Assembly (NCBI GenBank): GCA_964446835.1
Contig: CAYUQT010000018.1
Location: 87,301-151,300, forward strand
Direction: 5' to 3'
DNA from: CAYUQT01 sp964446835
GTDB lineage: Bacteria > Planctomycetota > Phycisphaerae > UBA1845 > JAFGLZ01
DNA: 64,000 nucleotides
The notes under the pieces are model-generated. The model was given only the letters and a program-made list of their open reading frames with translations, ran no database searches and was not told where the DNA came from. A program made the position numbers and the translations under genes. Below, piece by piece: positions 50,599 to 59,611 of the stretch; position 1 is the first letter of the stretch; each line of letters begins with the position of its first letter.

Positions 50599-52677
50599 CT
50601 ACGGCTTGACGCGAACGGTCACCGGTATCAGCCGCAGGTCGAGTTGCTCACCCACCTTCTTGGAGGAGCTGATCAGCAATCGTCCGGGGCTGATCTCTGC
50701 GATGTCGTTGTAGCCACCCATATCGTCGGGGATGGGCGTGAAATCGGTCCACGTCTTGCCCGTGCCGTCGAGGCTGAAGGCGACGGCCGTTGCCGCATCA
50801 CCCGTCCGCCCCCAGGTCATGGCCAGAATGCCGTTGGACATCAATGCGAATTGTGGAAAGATGCCCAGCACGGGCCGGTTGTCGACAAGGAGCCGGCTGG
50901 GTTCGATCCACGTGGCGCCACCGTCTTTCGACCAGACGAAGAGTATTCGTTCGTTGGGGTATCCATGTTCGCCCGTTCGACCGGCCATCAGCAGGTGGCC
51001 ATTGGTCAGGCGAATGAGGCCCAATTCGCAGCCGCCGCCGCGTGTCAACTCCGGATGGACGATACCCGCGGACATACACGTCCATGTCCGCCCCTTGTCC
51101 GACGAACGCATGATCCAACCCACGTACTTCCACTGTTGCGTCTCGATCGGATATCGCTGGTAGTCAGATAGGATTCTCGCCGATCGCCAGAATCCATAGA
51201 GCGTCAGCAAGAGATCCCCCCCAGGCATCTCGATCATGTCGTGATCGCAGTAGCCGATCACGTCGCGGTAGGTGCCGGCATCGTCGAACCCCCCGATGGC
51301 CTCCGGTACGTGGAACGTGGCCTCATACGGCTGGACCGTTCTCCATCCGTCGGTGGACCTCAGACAGGTCACCTTGCCCCAACCCTCGGGTTTGTCCTTG
51401 TCGCGAGGGATCATGAAGGGAACGGACAGGATGCTGCCATCCGCCGCCTGGAGGGCGGTCGTGTTGGGCTGCATGGGACAGCCTCGCCACGTCTTGCCGC
51501 CGTCTGCGGACATGCGGTCTTGGAGAATCAGCGTGCCGTCGCGAAGCCGAAGGATCGTTCGGCCTGTCGTCGCCAGACTGCTGTCGATGACGGGCTTGAC
51601 TATCAAGGCCTCTCCGAGTGTTACCTCCAGACGACGGACGGAAGGTGCATCGCAGACGACACGGAATCCGATTCCCGCCATGCCACAGTCGGACTTCCAG
51701 CGGTCTCGCACACTGGCCGACCGGCACCGGCGAGCGCTGTCGTTCCAACCTCCGCCGCGAACCACGCGGAAGTTGTTCCCCGTGCTCGTGATCTCACCGA
51801 CATTGCCGTGCATGTCGTAGAGCCCCCAATCATTGGGTCTGAACGATCCGACGGGCTTGGGGGTTCCCGTGAAGATCAGGCCGACATCGAAAGCCAGGAA
51901 ACGCAGAGGAACCATGACAGTGTCGTCGCGCAATGTACACGGCACTCCCATTGTTACGGTCCTTCCGTCCACCCGAGCTTCCCGGCTTCCCGGAGTGAGG
52001 ACGAACTGCCTGCCCAGGATTGTCGCACGGCACTCCCGCTTGTCCTCGCTCAACTCGACCTTGCCGCCCCGCAGGCGGGCTGCCTGTTGAAGCGACATCA
52101 TGCGAGCACCTTCCTCGACAGACGCGGACTCGACCAGAAATGGGTCGTAGTTTGCCATCTCCGGGGTGATGTGATCACTGCCCCAGTTGTAGTCCGCGCC
52201 CCGACCTGCACGGCAGGCATATTCCCATTCGTCCGACGTAGGCAGACGATAGTTCTTCTTCTCCTTTGCGCTCAACCAGCGGCAGAAGGCCTCCGCGTCC
52301 GCATATGTGACGCAGACGACCGGTTGATCGTCGTCTTTGAACGCCGGATCCTTCCACGGCTGGAAGTCTCGGACGAGCGTCGGGCCGCGGAGCAGCAGCC
52401 CCCGCGGTTCAGCATATTCGGTCTCCTGGACGAACCGTCGGTATTGGGCGTTGGTGACTTCGTGGGTGGCGATACGGAAGGGGGCCGTCAGGTTGACCCA
52501 GCGGGGGATCTCGTTCCGTTCGTACCATTGCCAGTTGTACCGATCCAGGTGTGTTCCGGTCAGGAACTGGTCCGGCCGGATCAGGACCATCTTCATCCCC
52601 AAGGAGTTTAGCTGTGAATCCGAGTCGGCAGCGTCTGAGGCAGAGACTGCCATGGCTGCAACGAGGAGAAAGCCCAT
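50599..52677 (-). CDS. Secreted fusion of an FGE-like domain, interrupted by a CuAO-N1-like insert, with a sialidase-like propeller
   Basis: The 692-residue protein starts at 52677 after AGGAGGTG with a signal peptide (GFLLVAAMAVSASDA). Residues about 22-342 carry FGE/SUMF1 landmarks (LGMKMVLIRPDQFLTGT, ATHEVTNAQYRRFV, YRLPTSDEWEYACRAG, WGLYDMHGNVGEI, VRGGGWNDSARRCR, GIGFRVVCD). They are interrupted at about 188-270 by a segment like the N-terminal copper-amine-oxidase repeat (FVLTPGSREARVDG, then VMVPLRFLAFDVG). Residues about 350-692 form a BNR/sialidase-like propeller (SADGGKTW, SSDKGRTW, SKDGGATW, SLDGTGKTW). The catalytic Cys pair of FGE is missing. The whole architecture is unusual; the protein may recognise acidic glycans. 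Same direction as the D-aminoacylase-like gene upstream. Confidence 0.85.
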   Translation of the reverse strand: MGFLLVAAMAVSASDAADSDSQLNSLGMKMVLIRPDQFLTGTHLDRYNWQWYERNEIPRWVNLTAPFRIATHEVTNAQYRRFVQETEYAEPRGLLLRGPTLVRDFQPWKDPAFKDDDQPVVCVTYADAEAFCRWLSAKEKKNYRLPTSDEWEYACRAGRGADYNWGSDHITPEMANYDPFLVESASVEEGARMMSLQQAARLRGGKVELSEDKRECRATILGRQFVLTPGSREARVDGRTVTMGVPCTLRDDTVMVPLRFLAFDVGLIFTGTPKPVGSFRPNDWGLYDMHGNVGEITSTGNNFRVVRGGGWNDSARRCRSASVRDRWKSDCGMAGIGFRVVCDAPSVRRLEVTLGEALIVKPVIDSSLATTGRTILRLRDGTLILQDRMSADGGKTWRGCPMQPNTTALQAADGSILSVPFMIPRDKDKPEGWGKVTCLRSTDGWRTVQPYEATFHVPEAIGGFDDAGTYRDVIGYCDHDMIEMPGGDLLLTLYGFWRSARILSDYQRYPIETQQWKYVGWIMRSSDKGRTWTCMSAGIVHPELTRGGGCELGLIRLTNGHLLMAGRTGEHGYPNERILFVWSKDGGATWIEPSRLLVDNRPVLGIFPQFALMSNGILAMTWGRTGDAATAVAFSLDGTGKTWTDFTPIPDDMGGYNDIAEISPGRLLISSSKKVGEQLDLRLIPVTVRVKP

Positions 52678-52787
52678 GTCCCACCTCCTGTGGTTCCAAA
52701 GCATTCGGTCAGACAGTACCTGAGGAAACCGTCTGGGTTTTCGGTCCCCTTCAAGCCGGAGGGAGTGTATGTAACCGTTCATGAATC

Positions 52788-54530
52788 TCAGGTCTGGAGG
52801 ATGACGCCGGTCCTGGCCGCGTCGTCCACCTTGCCATCCTTCTTGACCTGTTTGCCGTTGAGGAACACCGCCTCAATGCCGGTCGGAGGCCGATCGTATT
52901 CTTTGAGGGTGGTGTTGTCCCGAACGGTGTTCCAGTCGAACACGCAGATGTCAGCCGCCAGACCCTTCTTCAGCACGCCGCGGTCCTTGATCCGGAATCG
53001 TTGTGCCGTCAGACCGGTCATCTTGCGCACGACCTCTTCGAGCGAAATGGTCTTTCGGTCGCGGGCATACTGCAGGAATCGTGGGAAGCTACCATAGGCC
53101 GCCGGATTCCTCAGCCATTTCGCCGGCACGGCATCGGTCATGAACAGGCAGGCGGGATGCTTCATCAGGGCATCAATGATCTCCATGTTGCTGTAATTGT
53201 GCAGCAACACCCAGATCGTGCGGTCGCCGGCCTTGGTCGCGAGTTCCATCGCTGTTTCAAAGGGCTTCTTGCCAAGCTCCTTGGCGATCTCCGAGAGAAA
53301 CATACCTGCGAACCGGCTCATGTCGGGGCTTCCGGGGTCCGTAATCTGAATGTCGTCGTAGCCGAAGCCCAGCACGGCCGTCATCGAGGCCAGCTCAAAT
53401 TCGAGCTTTGTCAGGGCCTTCCGATCTGTGTAGTTCGCCGGGAGATTCTCGCGAAACCACTTCGGCAGAACGACGGTCAATCCGGTGGTGCCGCAGTGGT
53501 ATGGGTAACTGTCGAAGGCGATGTCGATTCCCTCAGCGATGGCCTTGTCGATCATCTCCAGTGCCTGCGGATAGGTCTTCTGCGTGAGTCTCCCGGCGAA
53601 GAGCAGGTGAGAAAACTGAACCCGCACGCCGGTTTCCCTCGCCAGATCGATCATCTCTTTGATCGCCAGTATGTTGTGCGGCGTGCCACCCGTTGTCATT
53701 TCGTAGCCGGGCGCAACGGCCGTGTACGCGCGAGCATGAACGGTGATCAGCTTGTCCCTCTTCTTCACGCACTGGGCCACTTGTCGGATCTCGTCGGGCG
53801 TTGCGAAAATGCCGGGGGTGTACTGGAATCCGAAGGACACCCCATGGGCACCCTCATCCATCGCCCCCTCCAGCAATGTCAGAAGTTCCTTCATCTCCGT
53901 CTCAGAAAGGGGCGAGGGGTTGTCCCATCGCATGGAGGACCGCGCCGAGCCGTGCCCCGCGAACGTGAAGAGGTTGTGACTCATCCCCGCCTTGCGCAGG
54001 AAATCGAAGTACTGGCACATGCTGTCCCATGGGATCTCCATTTCCGGAAAGATCCCAGGATTGAATCGGCGCTTGTACGGGCTTCCCTTGCGAAACCCCG
54101 CTGCGGCGAACCCGCAGTTGCCGGCCACGAAGGTCGTGCAGCCCTGTGCGGTGAAGGGCGACCTCAGGTCGTCATGACCCGGCAGGGGCAGGAGCCAGTC
54201 CATGTGTGAATGGGCGTCGATGAAACCCGGGGCGACGACCTTGCCCGAACAATCGAGGGTTGGGCCGTCGAAGGAGATGGGAGTCTCAGACACCTCCTCG
54301 ATCCTTGTCCCTCGGATCAGCAGGTTTCCGACGAATCGTTTCGCCCCCGTTCCGTCGACAATCAGTCCGTTCTTGAGCAGTAGACGGGGTTCAGGGGCCA
54401 CCTCGGCCGCTACCGATCTGAGCAACGGTCCGGCCGCCCACAGGGCCGAGGCCCGCACGCCTGTCTTCAGAACACTCCTTCTTGTTGTTTGATGAGCGCC
54501 ACCGTCCGATGTCTGAGAATTGTTCGTCAT
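52788..54530 (-). CDS. Amidohydrolase, N-acyl-D-amino-acid deacylase (D-aminoacylase) type, Tat-exported
   Basis: The start at 54530 gives a Tat-like signal (TTRRSVLKTGVRASALWAAG) and a 580-residue protein of the amidohydrolase superfamily. Landmarks are LLLKNGLIVDGTGAKRFVGNLLIRG, the metal site GFIDAHSHMD (His107, His109), the D-aminoacylase-type Cys in GNCG (Cys139), HARAY and FSHLLFAG, and the C-terminal KGLAADICVFDWNTVRD. Members hydrolyse N-acyl-D-amino acids or related amides; a role on D-amino acids from peptidoglycan is plausible but unproven. The much longer frame reaching 55388 is a shadow of the opposite gene. The FGE/sialidase-fusion gene follows after 110 bases. Confidence 0.87.
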   Translation of the reverse strand: MTNNSQTSDGGAHQTTRRSVLKTGVRASALWAAGPLLRSVAAEVAPEPRLLLKNGLIVDGTGAKRFVGNLLIRGTRIEEVSETPISFDGPTLDCSGKVVAPGFIDAHSHMDWLLPLPGHDDLRSPFTAQGCTTFVAGNCGFAAAGFRKGSPYKRRFNPGIFPEMEIPWDSMCQYFDFLRKAGMSHNLFTFAGHGSARSSMRWDNPSPLSETEMKELLTLLEGAMDEGAHGVSFGFQYTPGIFATPDEIRQVAQCVKKRDKLITVHARAYTAVAPGYEMTTGGTPHNILAIKEMIDLARETGVRVQFSHLLFAGRLTQKTYPQALEMIDKAIAEGIDIAFDSYPYHCGTTGLTVVLPKWFRENLPANYTDRKALTKLEFELASMTAVLGFGYDDIQITDPGSPDMSRFAGMFLSEIAKELGKKPFETAMELATKAGDRTIWVLLHNYSNMEIIDALMKHPACLFMTDAVPAKWLRNPAAYGSFPRFLQYARDRKTISLEEVVRKMTGLTAQRFRIKDRGVLKKGLAADICVFDWNTVRDNTTLKEYDRPPTGIEAVFLNGKQVKKDGKVDDAARTGVILQT

Positions 54531-54662
54531 GCCCTTTCCTTCCGATCGATGATATGGGTATTTCGCAAGAACACCTTCAACTTCCTGGATTGCCTCGACA
54601 AAGTCAACAGTCTTTGTCTGGCGCTTTGCAGCGTTGTTTCCAAGTGGATAGTCTGCACAATC

Positions 54663-55166
54663 ATGCTGAGTCGAATCCGATCGCGCCGAGCGTTCCAGTG
54701 GGGCGGACTGATCGCATGCCTTCTCATTCTCGTGACGTTTTGTTTCAGCGTCATCGGAGAGGTGGTGTGGGCACGATGGTGGACCTCCTCCGGCGGCCCC
54801 TACAGGGAGATCTATCTGATCGTGGACGGCGGGATCGTCAGCCCGGGCTTCCTGGAGTCTCAAACGATTCAGAAGACGTCGGGGGGCACATTCTATGTTC
54901 GTTCCCGTGATGGAAAATGTGGTATGGGGCGGTTGATGTGGTGGCATCCCCCCTATCTGCACACAGCCGGGTTCGGATGGGACAACCGCCGTGTCGCCAT
55001 ACCGCTTTGGGTTCCCTTCGTGCCCTGTCTGATCCTCACCGCCGTTCTTTGGCTCCGCAGGGGGCGAGTCGGCTCGGGGTTCTGTCGGAGATGCGGCTAC
55101 GATCTGACCGGCAATATCAGTGGACGATGTCCCGAGTGTGGTACCTCTACGGCGAATGCCGTATGA
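54663..55166 (+). CDS. Small membrane protein with C-terminal zinc ribbon
   Basis: The frame opens at 54489, but I prefer the ATG at 54663 because the upstream part overlaps the start region of the divergent amidohydrolase gene; the ribosome-binding site is unclear, so the start is uncertain. The 167-residue product has a transmembrane helix (GGLIACLLILVTFCFSVIG, about 13-31), an extracytoplasmic stretch, a second helix (IPLWVPFVPCLILTAVLWL, about 113-131) and a C-terminal zinc ribbon CRRCGYDLTGNISGRCPECGT. This is the same signature as the protein at 21.6-22.2 kb and is a planctomycete hallmark. Function unknown. The next gene starts 61 bases downstream. Confidence 0.7.
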   Translation: MLSRIRSRRAFQWGGLIACLLILVTFCFSVIGEVVWARWWTSSGGPYREIYLIVDGGIVSPGFLESQTIQKTSGGTFYVRSRDGKCGMGRLMWWHPPYLHTAGFGWDNRRVAIPLWVPFVPCLILTAVLWLRRGRVGSGFCRRCGYDLTGNISGRCPECGTSTANAV

Positions 55167-55227
55167 GATCTGTGTTCTTTCCGGCCTGGTGGTGCTAGTA
55201 TGCCAGCGGTGCTGGGGGAGGTTCTTC

Positions 55228-58200
55228 ATGGCTCGTCTTCCGATGTGGCTCGCCCCCGTTCTTGTCCTGATAACGATCGACGGAACGTTCGCTAACGTTT
55301 TGCCCTTCCGTGCGATCGAACTAGATTCCGATGCTCCCGCGTCACTGGCGGAGACATTTTCCAAGAGCGGCATCAATACCCTCGTCATTCCATTTCGCCG
55401 TCAGGGCGATCTCGACGACCCAAATTTCGTCAACGCCGTCTCGCGCTGGGGGAAGGTGGCCCGGCAACAGAACCTGCGCTGTCTGATTACGATCCGGCTG
55501 TTTGGCCCCTCGGACTACACGGGGGCCAAGGGGAGTTTCGCGCTTGGTGTTGAGACGGGGGCCGGCGTCAGCCCGTGCGTCTCGCCGGGCGACAGCAACT
55601 ATTGGGCCAAGGTGGTTCTTCCCCGGGTCTGCCGGGTGGCCGAATTGGCCAAGGCTCATGGGCTGGCCGGGGGGTTGTTCGACTATCAGGCCACACTGAC
55701 GGGCCTTGAGTACGACGCCGGCTTCGACTTTGGCGACGTCTTCTGGCAGGCCTTCGTGAAGGCACGGCAGGGCGGGAATGCGCAGTTGATGGCAATGGCC
55801 CCCCCGGCACGAATCAACTGGGTCCGCACGTCGCCCAGCGGCACAGACTACTACTCGTTTCTCTCTGAACGCGTGGAAGCCGAGATGAAGGCGGTGGTTC
55901 AGGCGGCCCGCGCGATCTGCCCTGAGATGATTCTGGGCGTGAACGGTTACTTCGATGCATGGCTTCACCAGGGGGTTCTTCGGGCCACGGCACCCGGCGG
56001 AAACGGCGTGCCCAGCGTTCTGGCCGAATACGAGCACACCGACGTCGCCCGGCTGTACCCTCTGCTCAGGCAGGACTGGCGAGAGGCGGGATTGAATCCG
56101 GCTCCCCTCGTCCGACTTCCCCTGGACTACTGGTTGCCCGATGAGATTCAGAACAGTCTGGCGGAGCTGGTTCGCCAGGACGTGGGTTTCCTGTTGACGG
56201 CTACCGATTCCCTTTGGCGACGTGTGGCCGATTTCTATCACGTGTATCCGCCGAACGGGTCGGCCGCCGCCTTTGCCGCGGCGATTCGCAAGGGGCTGGC
56301 GGGTGAACGTTCGGGACGGGCGGTGTCTCTGAACATGCCCTACTACAACCGTTTCACGCCACGCGTGGGCCTGGTTCATGGACAAGGTTTCTCCGGGATA
56401 TTCTCGTCGCTGATCGAGAGGGCGGCGAAGGCCTTCCAGTTGCCGCTTCACCGATTCGACGCCTCGCGAGCGGAGAGTTGGGTCAGCGCCCTGCCCACAT
56501 GTGACGTGGTGGTCGTCCTGCCCGGATCTGGGGCGTCCAGTTCGGAGGGGATGAAGGCCGGCGCGCAGGCGTTGGGCCGCTTTCTTCGAAACGGCGGTGT
56601 CCTGATCTGTCTGAATGCCGGTGACGCCAAGGACGGCGCATGGATCGCGTCGTGCGGAGCCGACTTCGCGTGTGTCGGTGCGCGTGCCGCGGGGCGGAAA
56701 CAAGCGTGGCTGGCCAACGAGGGAGACGGGTTGCTCGCGGGCCCGATCTACGCGGAGAAGGTACCACCCGCCGGGGCGTATTTCACCTCTTTCGCCGACT
56801 CCTATACACCCCTTGCCAGGGATGATCAGGGAGGGGTGTATCTTCTGGCGAAACAAGCGGGCAGGGGACTGCTCGTTCTGTCCGCTGGGCCGGTGGTTCC
56901 GATCGAACTGATCGGTAACGCCTTCCTCTATCCCCGTCGTCGCGGCGAGGTATTCAATGTGCAGTGTTCTCCGACGGTGAACGGTCTTCACTTCGGCCGG
57001 AACGAACTCGTCGTGGGCGTTGCGGAATTGCCCGAGTCGGCCGGCCATGTGAATGTGCTGGTCGACATCATCGACCACAAGGGTTCGATCGAGACACAGC
57101 GATTCACGAACGTCTCGGTGGCCGGCGATGGGCTTCGCATCCCGCTGACGTACGTTGCGGCCGACGAGGGCGCGGGTCGGGTGGTGGTCAGCATTACGGA
57201 CCCGGCGGACGGGGCACTGCTGCGGCGTTTCTTCATCCCGCTGCTTCACGATCGGCGAGTGGAGGTTCTGCCCGACAAGAACTACTACACGACAGAGACC
57301 GAGGCCGTGCTGCGATTGCGATATGCGGACCGATCGCTGCGACCGGCGTCTGTGCAGGTCAAGATAGGCGATCAGCAGCTCCAGCCTGAGGTAAGCGGCG
57401 ATGACGTCGCCTTTGCGAAGGTTCCCATAGGCGGTCTCGCACGGGGCGAACACGTTCTGGCGGTGTCGTGTGTCAAGGACGGCAGGGTTGCATACGCCAC
57501 GGCGGTTACCCTTCGCAAGGAAGCTCCCTTCCCCACCTCGGTCAAGATCCTCTACCACCGAAGCTGTGTGCTGGAGGTCGAGGGCAAGCCGTTCTTCCCG
57601 TATGGTATCTACGGTGCCGGCAAGGCGGATGAGGCCCGGCTCGCGGCGTTGGGTGTGAACACGGTGGTGGGTGGCGACGCCGGCAAGGACCACCTGATGC
57701 GAATCTCGGGCCACGGCCTCGAAAGCTGGGCCCTCGATGACACACAGCCTGCACAGAAGGTCAGAGACACGCTTGTCGGAGATGCCTATGCCAAGCTGCT
57801 GTCCTGGTACATGTACGACGAACCCGACCTCAACGGCCAGTCGCCCGACTTCGTACGTAAGGTCTACGAAGCAGGCCGGCGGAAAGACCCTTATCACCCC
57901 CAGATGATTGTCTACGTGGGAAGCATGGGGCATCGGTTCTATCCCGACTACATGGCCGCGACGGACTGCCACATGATGGACCACTATCCTCTGCCCTACT
58001 TCTGGCCGGCCGATTTCGGCTTCTACCTGCGGAAGGTGGTGGAGGCGGCCCGAGGCACTCGAAACGTCTGGGCCGTGCCGCAGTCGTTCGATTGGCGCGA
58101 GCTTGGCGGTGGGTTCGGCGCCTACAGAAAAGAGTCGCTGCATCCCAACGGCCCCGAGGCACTGAACTACATCTATCAGTCCGTTGTTGAGGGGGCTGGG

Positions 58201-58560
58201 GCGATGACCTTCTGGACCTACGGCTATGTGGCGAAGGATCCGCGGCGTCATGATCCGTTCCTCAAAGCTCTGGCCGAGGGGGCCAAGCTGACACCACTGG
58301 TTACCGACGGGACGGTTGTAGAGTCCCCCGAGGTCAAGCCACTGTCCGCTCAGGTTCGGTGCCGCAGCTTCCGGATCGGCTCGGAGACCTATGTCGTGGC
58401 CCTCAACTACCTCAGACGAAAGGCCGAGGTCGAATTCACGGGGCCGATTCTGAAGGGGATGAAGCTGCGACGTCACCTGCCGGAGCCCCGCGAGATGGAT
58501 CGGCCAACCGACACGTTCCAGCCGCTGGAAGGCAAGGTGTACGTCCTGTCCCCCGGATGA
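55228..58560 (+). CDS. Large secreted protein with two barrel-like glycosidase domains, function unknown
   Basis: The ATG at 55228 follows GGGGGAGG by six bases and starts a signal peptide (LPMWLAPVLVLITIDGTFA). The 1110-residue chain appears to have an N-terminal barrel (about 30-380: NTLVIPFRR, RCLITIRLFGPSD, GGLFDYQATLTGLEYDAGFDFGDVFW, MILGVNGYFDAW), a flavodoxin/ThuA-like segment (about 400-600), beta-sandwich domains (about 600-780) and a second barrel (about 780-1050) with LLSWYMYDEPDL, a likely acidic active-site turn, and MTFWTYGYV. A C-terminal beta domain follows. I cannot name a CAZy family. It stands among polysaccharide-related genes and is convergent with the GntR gene, so a glycosidase role is likely but not shown. 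Confidence 0.65.
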   Translation: MARLPMWLAPVLVLITIDGTFANVLPFRAIELDSDAPASLAETFSKSGINTLVIPFRRQGDLDDPNFVNAVSRWGKVARQQNLRCLITIRLFGPSDYTGAKGSFALGVETGAGVSPCVSPGDSNYWAKVVLPRVCRVAELAKAHGLAGGLFDYQATLTGLEYDAGFDFGDVFWQAFVKARQGGNAQLMAMAPPARINWVRTSPSGTDYYSFLSERVEAEMKAVVQAARAICPEMILGVNGYFDAWLHQGVLRATAPGGNGVPSVLAEYEHTDVARLYPLLRQDWREAGLNPAPLVRLPLDYWLPDEIQNSLAELVRQDVGFLLTATDSLWRRVADFYHVYPPNGSAAAFAAAIRKGLAGERSGRAVSLNMPYYNRFTPRVGLVHGQGFSGIFSSLIERAAKAFQLPLHRFDASRAESWVSALPTCDVVVVLPGSGASSSEGMKAGAQALGRFLRNGGVLICLNAGDAKDGAWIASCGADFACVGARAAGRKQAWLANEGDGLLAGPIYAEKVPPAGAYFTSFADSYTPLARDDQGGVYLLAKQAGRGLLVLSAGPVVPIELIGNAFLYPRRRGEVFNVQCSPTVNGLHFGRNELVVGVAELPESAGHVNVLVDIIDHKGSIETQRFTNVSVAGDGLRIPLTYVAADEGAGRVVVSITDPADGALLRRFFIPLLHDRRVEVLPDKNYYTTETEAVLRLRYADRSLRPASVQVKIGDQQLQPEVSGDDVAFAKVPIGGLARGEHVLAVSCVKDGRVAYATAVTLRKEAPFPTSVKILYHRSCVLEVEGKPFFPYGIYGAGKADEARLAALGVNTVVGGDAGKDHLMRISGHGLESWALDDTQPAQKVRDTLVGDAYAKLLSWYMYDEPDLNGQSPDFVRKVYEAGRRKDPYHPQMIVYVGSMGHRFYPDYMAATDCHMMDHYPLPYFWPADFGFYLRKVVEAARGTRNVWAVPQSFDWRELGGGFGAYRKESLHPNGPEALNYIYQSVVEGAGAMTFWTYGYVAKDPRRHDPFLKALAEGAKLTPLVTDGTVVESPEVKPLSAQVRCRSFRIGSETYVVALNYLRRKAEVEFTGPILKGMKLRRHLPEPREMDRPTDTFQPLEGKVYVLSPG

Positions 58561-58592
58561 GTCCCAACGAATACGAAGGGACAAATGACTTA

Positions 58593-59360
58593 TCAGGAAA
58601 GACTTTCGCTGCCCCCGTCGCCGTCTTCTGCCTGCGCCATGGAGCGGAGGAGCTGCGTGAGGACGCCCTTGGCGGCCCCTGCCAGCCGATCCAGGTAGAG
58701 GGCGGCCATTTCGTCATCCTTGTCGGCGATGGCATCGACCATTCGTTCGAGCCCCTGATGCTGCTGGGCCGGATTCAACAAGAAGAAGGGCAACTGCTGC
58801 CTCATGCGTTCCAGGGCACGTCCGAAGCTGTTGAAGACGAGCTGGTAGACGCGGTTGTGGGTGGCCCGGGCAGCCACCCGGCAAAAGGCGGCATCGAGCC
58901 GGCTCGTCCGTTCCGGATCATCCAGGGCCTCTCGATGCTCCTTGACGATTCGGCGGAGTTCGGCGACGTCTTCGTTTGAGCGTCTGAGGGCGGCGAGTCG
59001 AACGACCTCCTTGGCCATTTGCGTGCCGAACTCGATGGCGTCCTCGATGAGGTCGAACGCGACGGATCCGTCCCTCAATCCCAGCAGGTCGTCCAGGACT
59101 TCCAATCCGGCGACGGACTCGATATCCAGGACGAGACAGCCGGAACTCCGGCGAATCTCTACCAGGCCGACGCCCTGCAAATGCCTCAGCGCCTCTCGTA
59201 CCACCTGCCGCGAGACCTTGTGTCTTTCGGCCAGTTCTCTCTCGGTTGGCAGAAACTCACCCGGCTTGTACTCACCGACGATGATGGCACGTCTCAGCGA
59301 CCTCATCAGTGAATCCGAGACGGTCTGACGGGATTTGGCGGTACGAGGATGCTTCGGCAT
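58593..59360 (-). CDS. GntR-family transcriptional regulator, FadR/FCD type
   Basis: The ATG at 59360 has GGAG eight bases upstream. The 255-residue protein has an N-terminal winged helix (residues about 12-80: IIVGEYKPGEFLPTERELAERHKVSRQVVREALRHLQGVGLVEIRRSSGCLV) and a C-terminal all-helical FCD ligand-binding domain (about 95-240), where acids or sugar acids usually bind with a metal. Proteins of this type recognise TGGTNNNACCA-like operators; two such sites lie 83-113 bases from its start between this gene and the divergent radical-SAM gene. It therefore probably represses itself and the neighbour until an organic acid is present (inference from the family). Confidence 0.9.
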   Translation of the reverse strand: MPKHPRTAKSRQTVSDSLMRSLRRAIIVGEYKPGEFLPTERELAERHKVSRQVVREALRHLQGVGLVEIRRSSGCLVLDIESVAGLEVLDDLLGLRDGSVAFDLIEDAIEFGTQMAKEVVRLAALRRSNEDVAELRRIVKEHREALDDPERTSRLDAAFCRVAARATHNRVYQLVFNSFGRALERMRQQLPFFLLNPAQQHQGLERMVDAIADKDDEMAALYLDRLAGAAKGVLTQLLRSMAQAEDGDGGSESLS

Positions 59361-59413
59361 TGGTTGATCTCCAAGAAGATAGGGCAGGGCAAAGATAATG
59401 CGCAACTATCCGG

Positions 59414-59442
59414 TTGACAAGGCACAGGTCCGGTAATAGCAT
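59414..59442 (+). promoter_or_regulatory. Promoter for the radical-SAM gene
   Basis: A perfect TTGACA (59414-59419) is followed by a 17-base spacer and TAGCAT (59437-59442, four of six consensus bases). The first operator palindrome begins at 59441, so a bound regulator would cover the -10 element and the start site. Confidence 0.6.
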
Positions 59443-59455
59443 TGGTCAGACCAAT
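59441..59455. promoter_or_regulatory. FadR/GntR-type operator, site 1
   Basis: ATTGGTC-A-GACCAAT is a perfect 7-1-7 palindrome and contains TGGTCAGACCA, an exact match to the TGGTNNNACCA consensus of FadR-type GntR regulators. It lies next to the divergently transcribed GntR gene and overlaps the rightward promoter. Confidence 0.75.
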
Positions 59456-59462
59456 GTGGAAT

Positions 59463-59473
59463 AGGTCTGACCA
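59463..59473. promoter_or_regulatory. FadR/GntR-type operator, site 2
   Basis: AGGTCTGACCA matches TGGTNNNACCA except for the first base. It lies exactly 20 bases, about two helical turns, from site 1, so two regulator dimers could bind on the same face. Confidence 0.6.
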
Positions 59474-59611
59474 GTGGACAGTGGGTGTCGAAATGCTCGC
59501 GAGTCTCCGGCGGTCGGGAGACTGATCCAGAAGTATATCTGGAGAGGGCAATGTCATCGGTTGGGAAACCCTGGGCTCGGCATGCGGCCATGACACCGTA
59601 GGAGGCCCGTG

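Noticed and set aside
55342..58584. 1080-residue leftward frame opposite the large secreted protein
   Set aside because: Shadow frame; the rightward gene has a signal peptide, ribosome-binding site and domain-like sequence.
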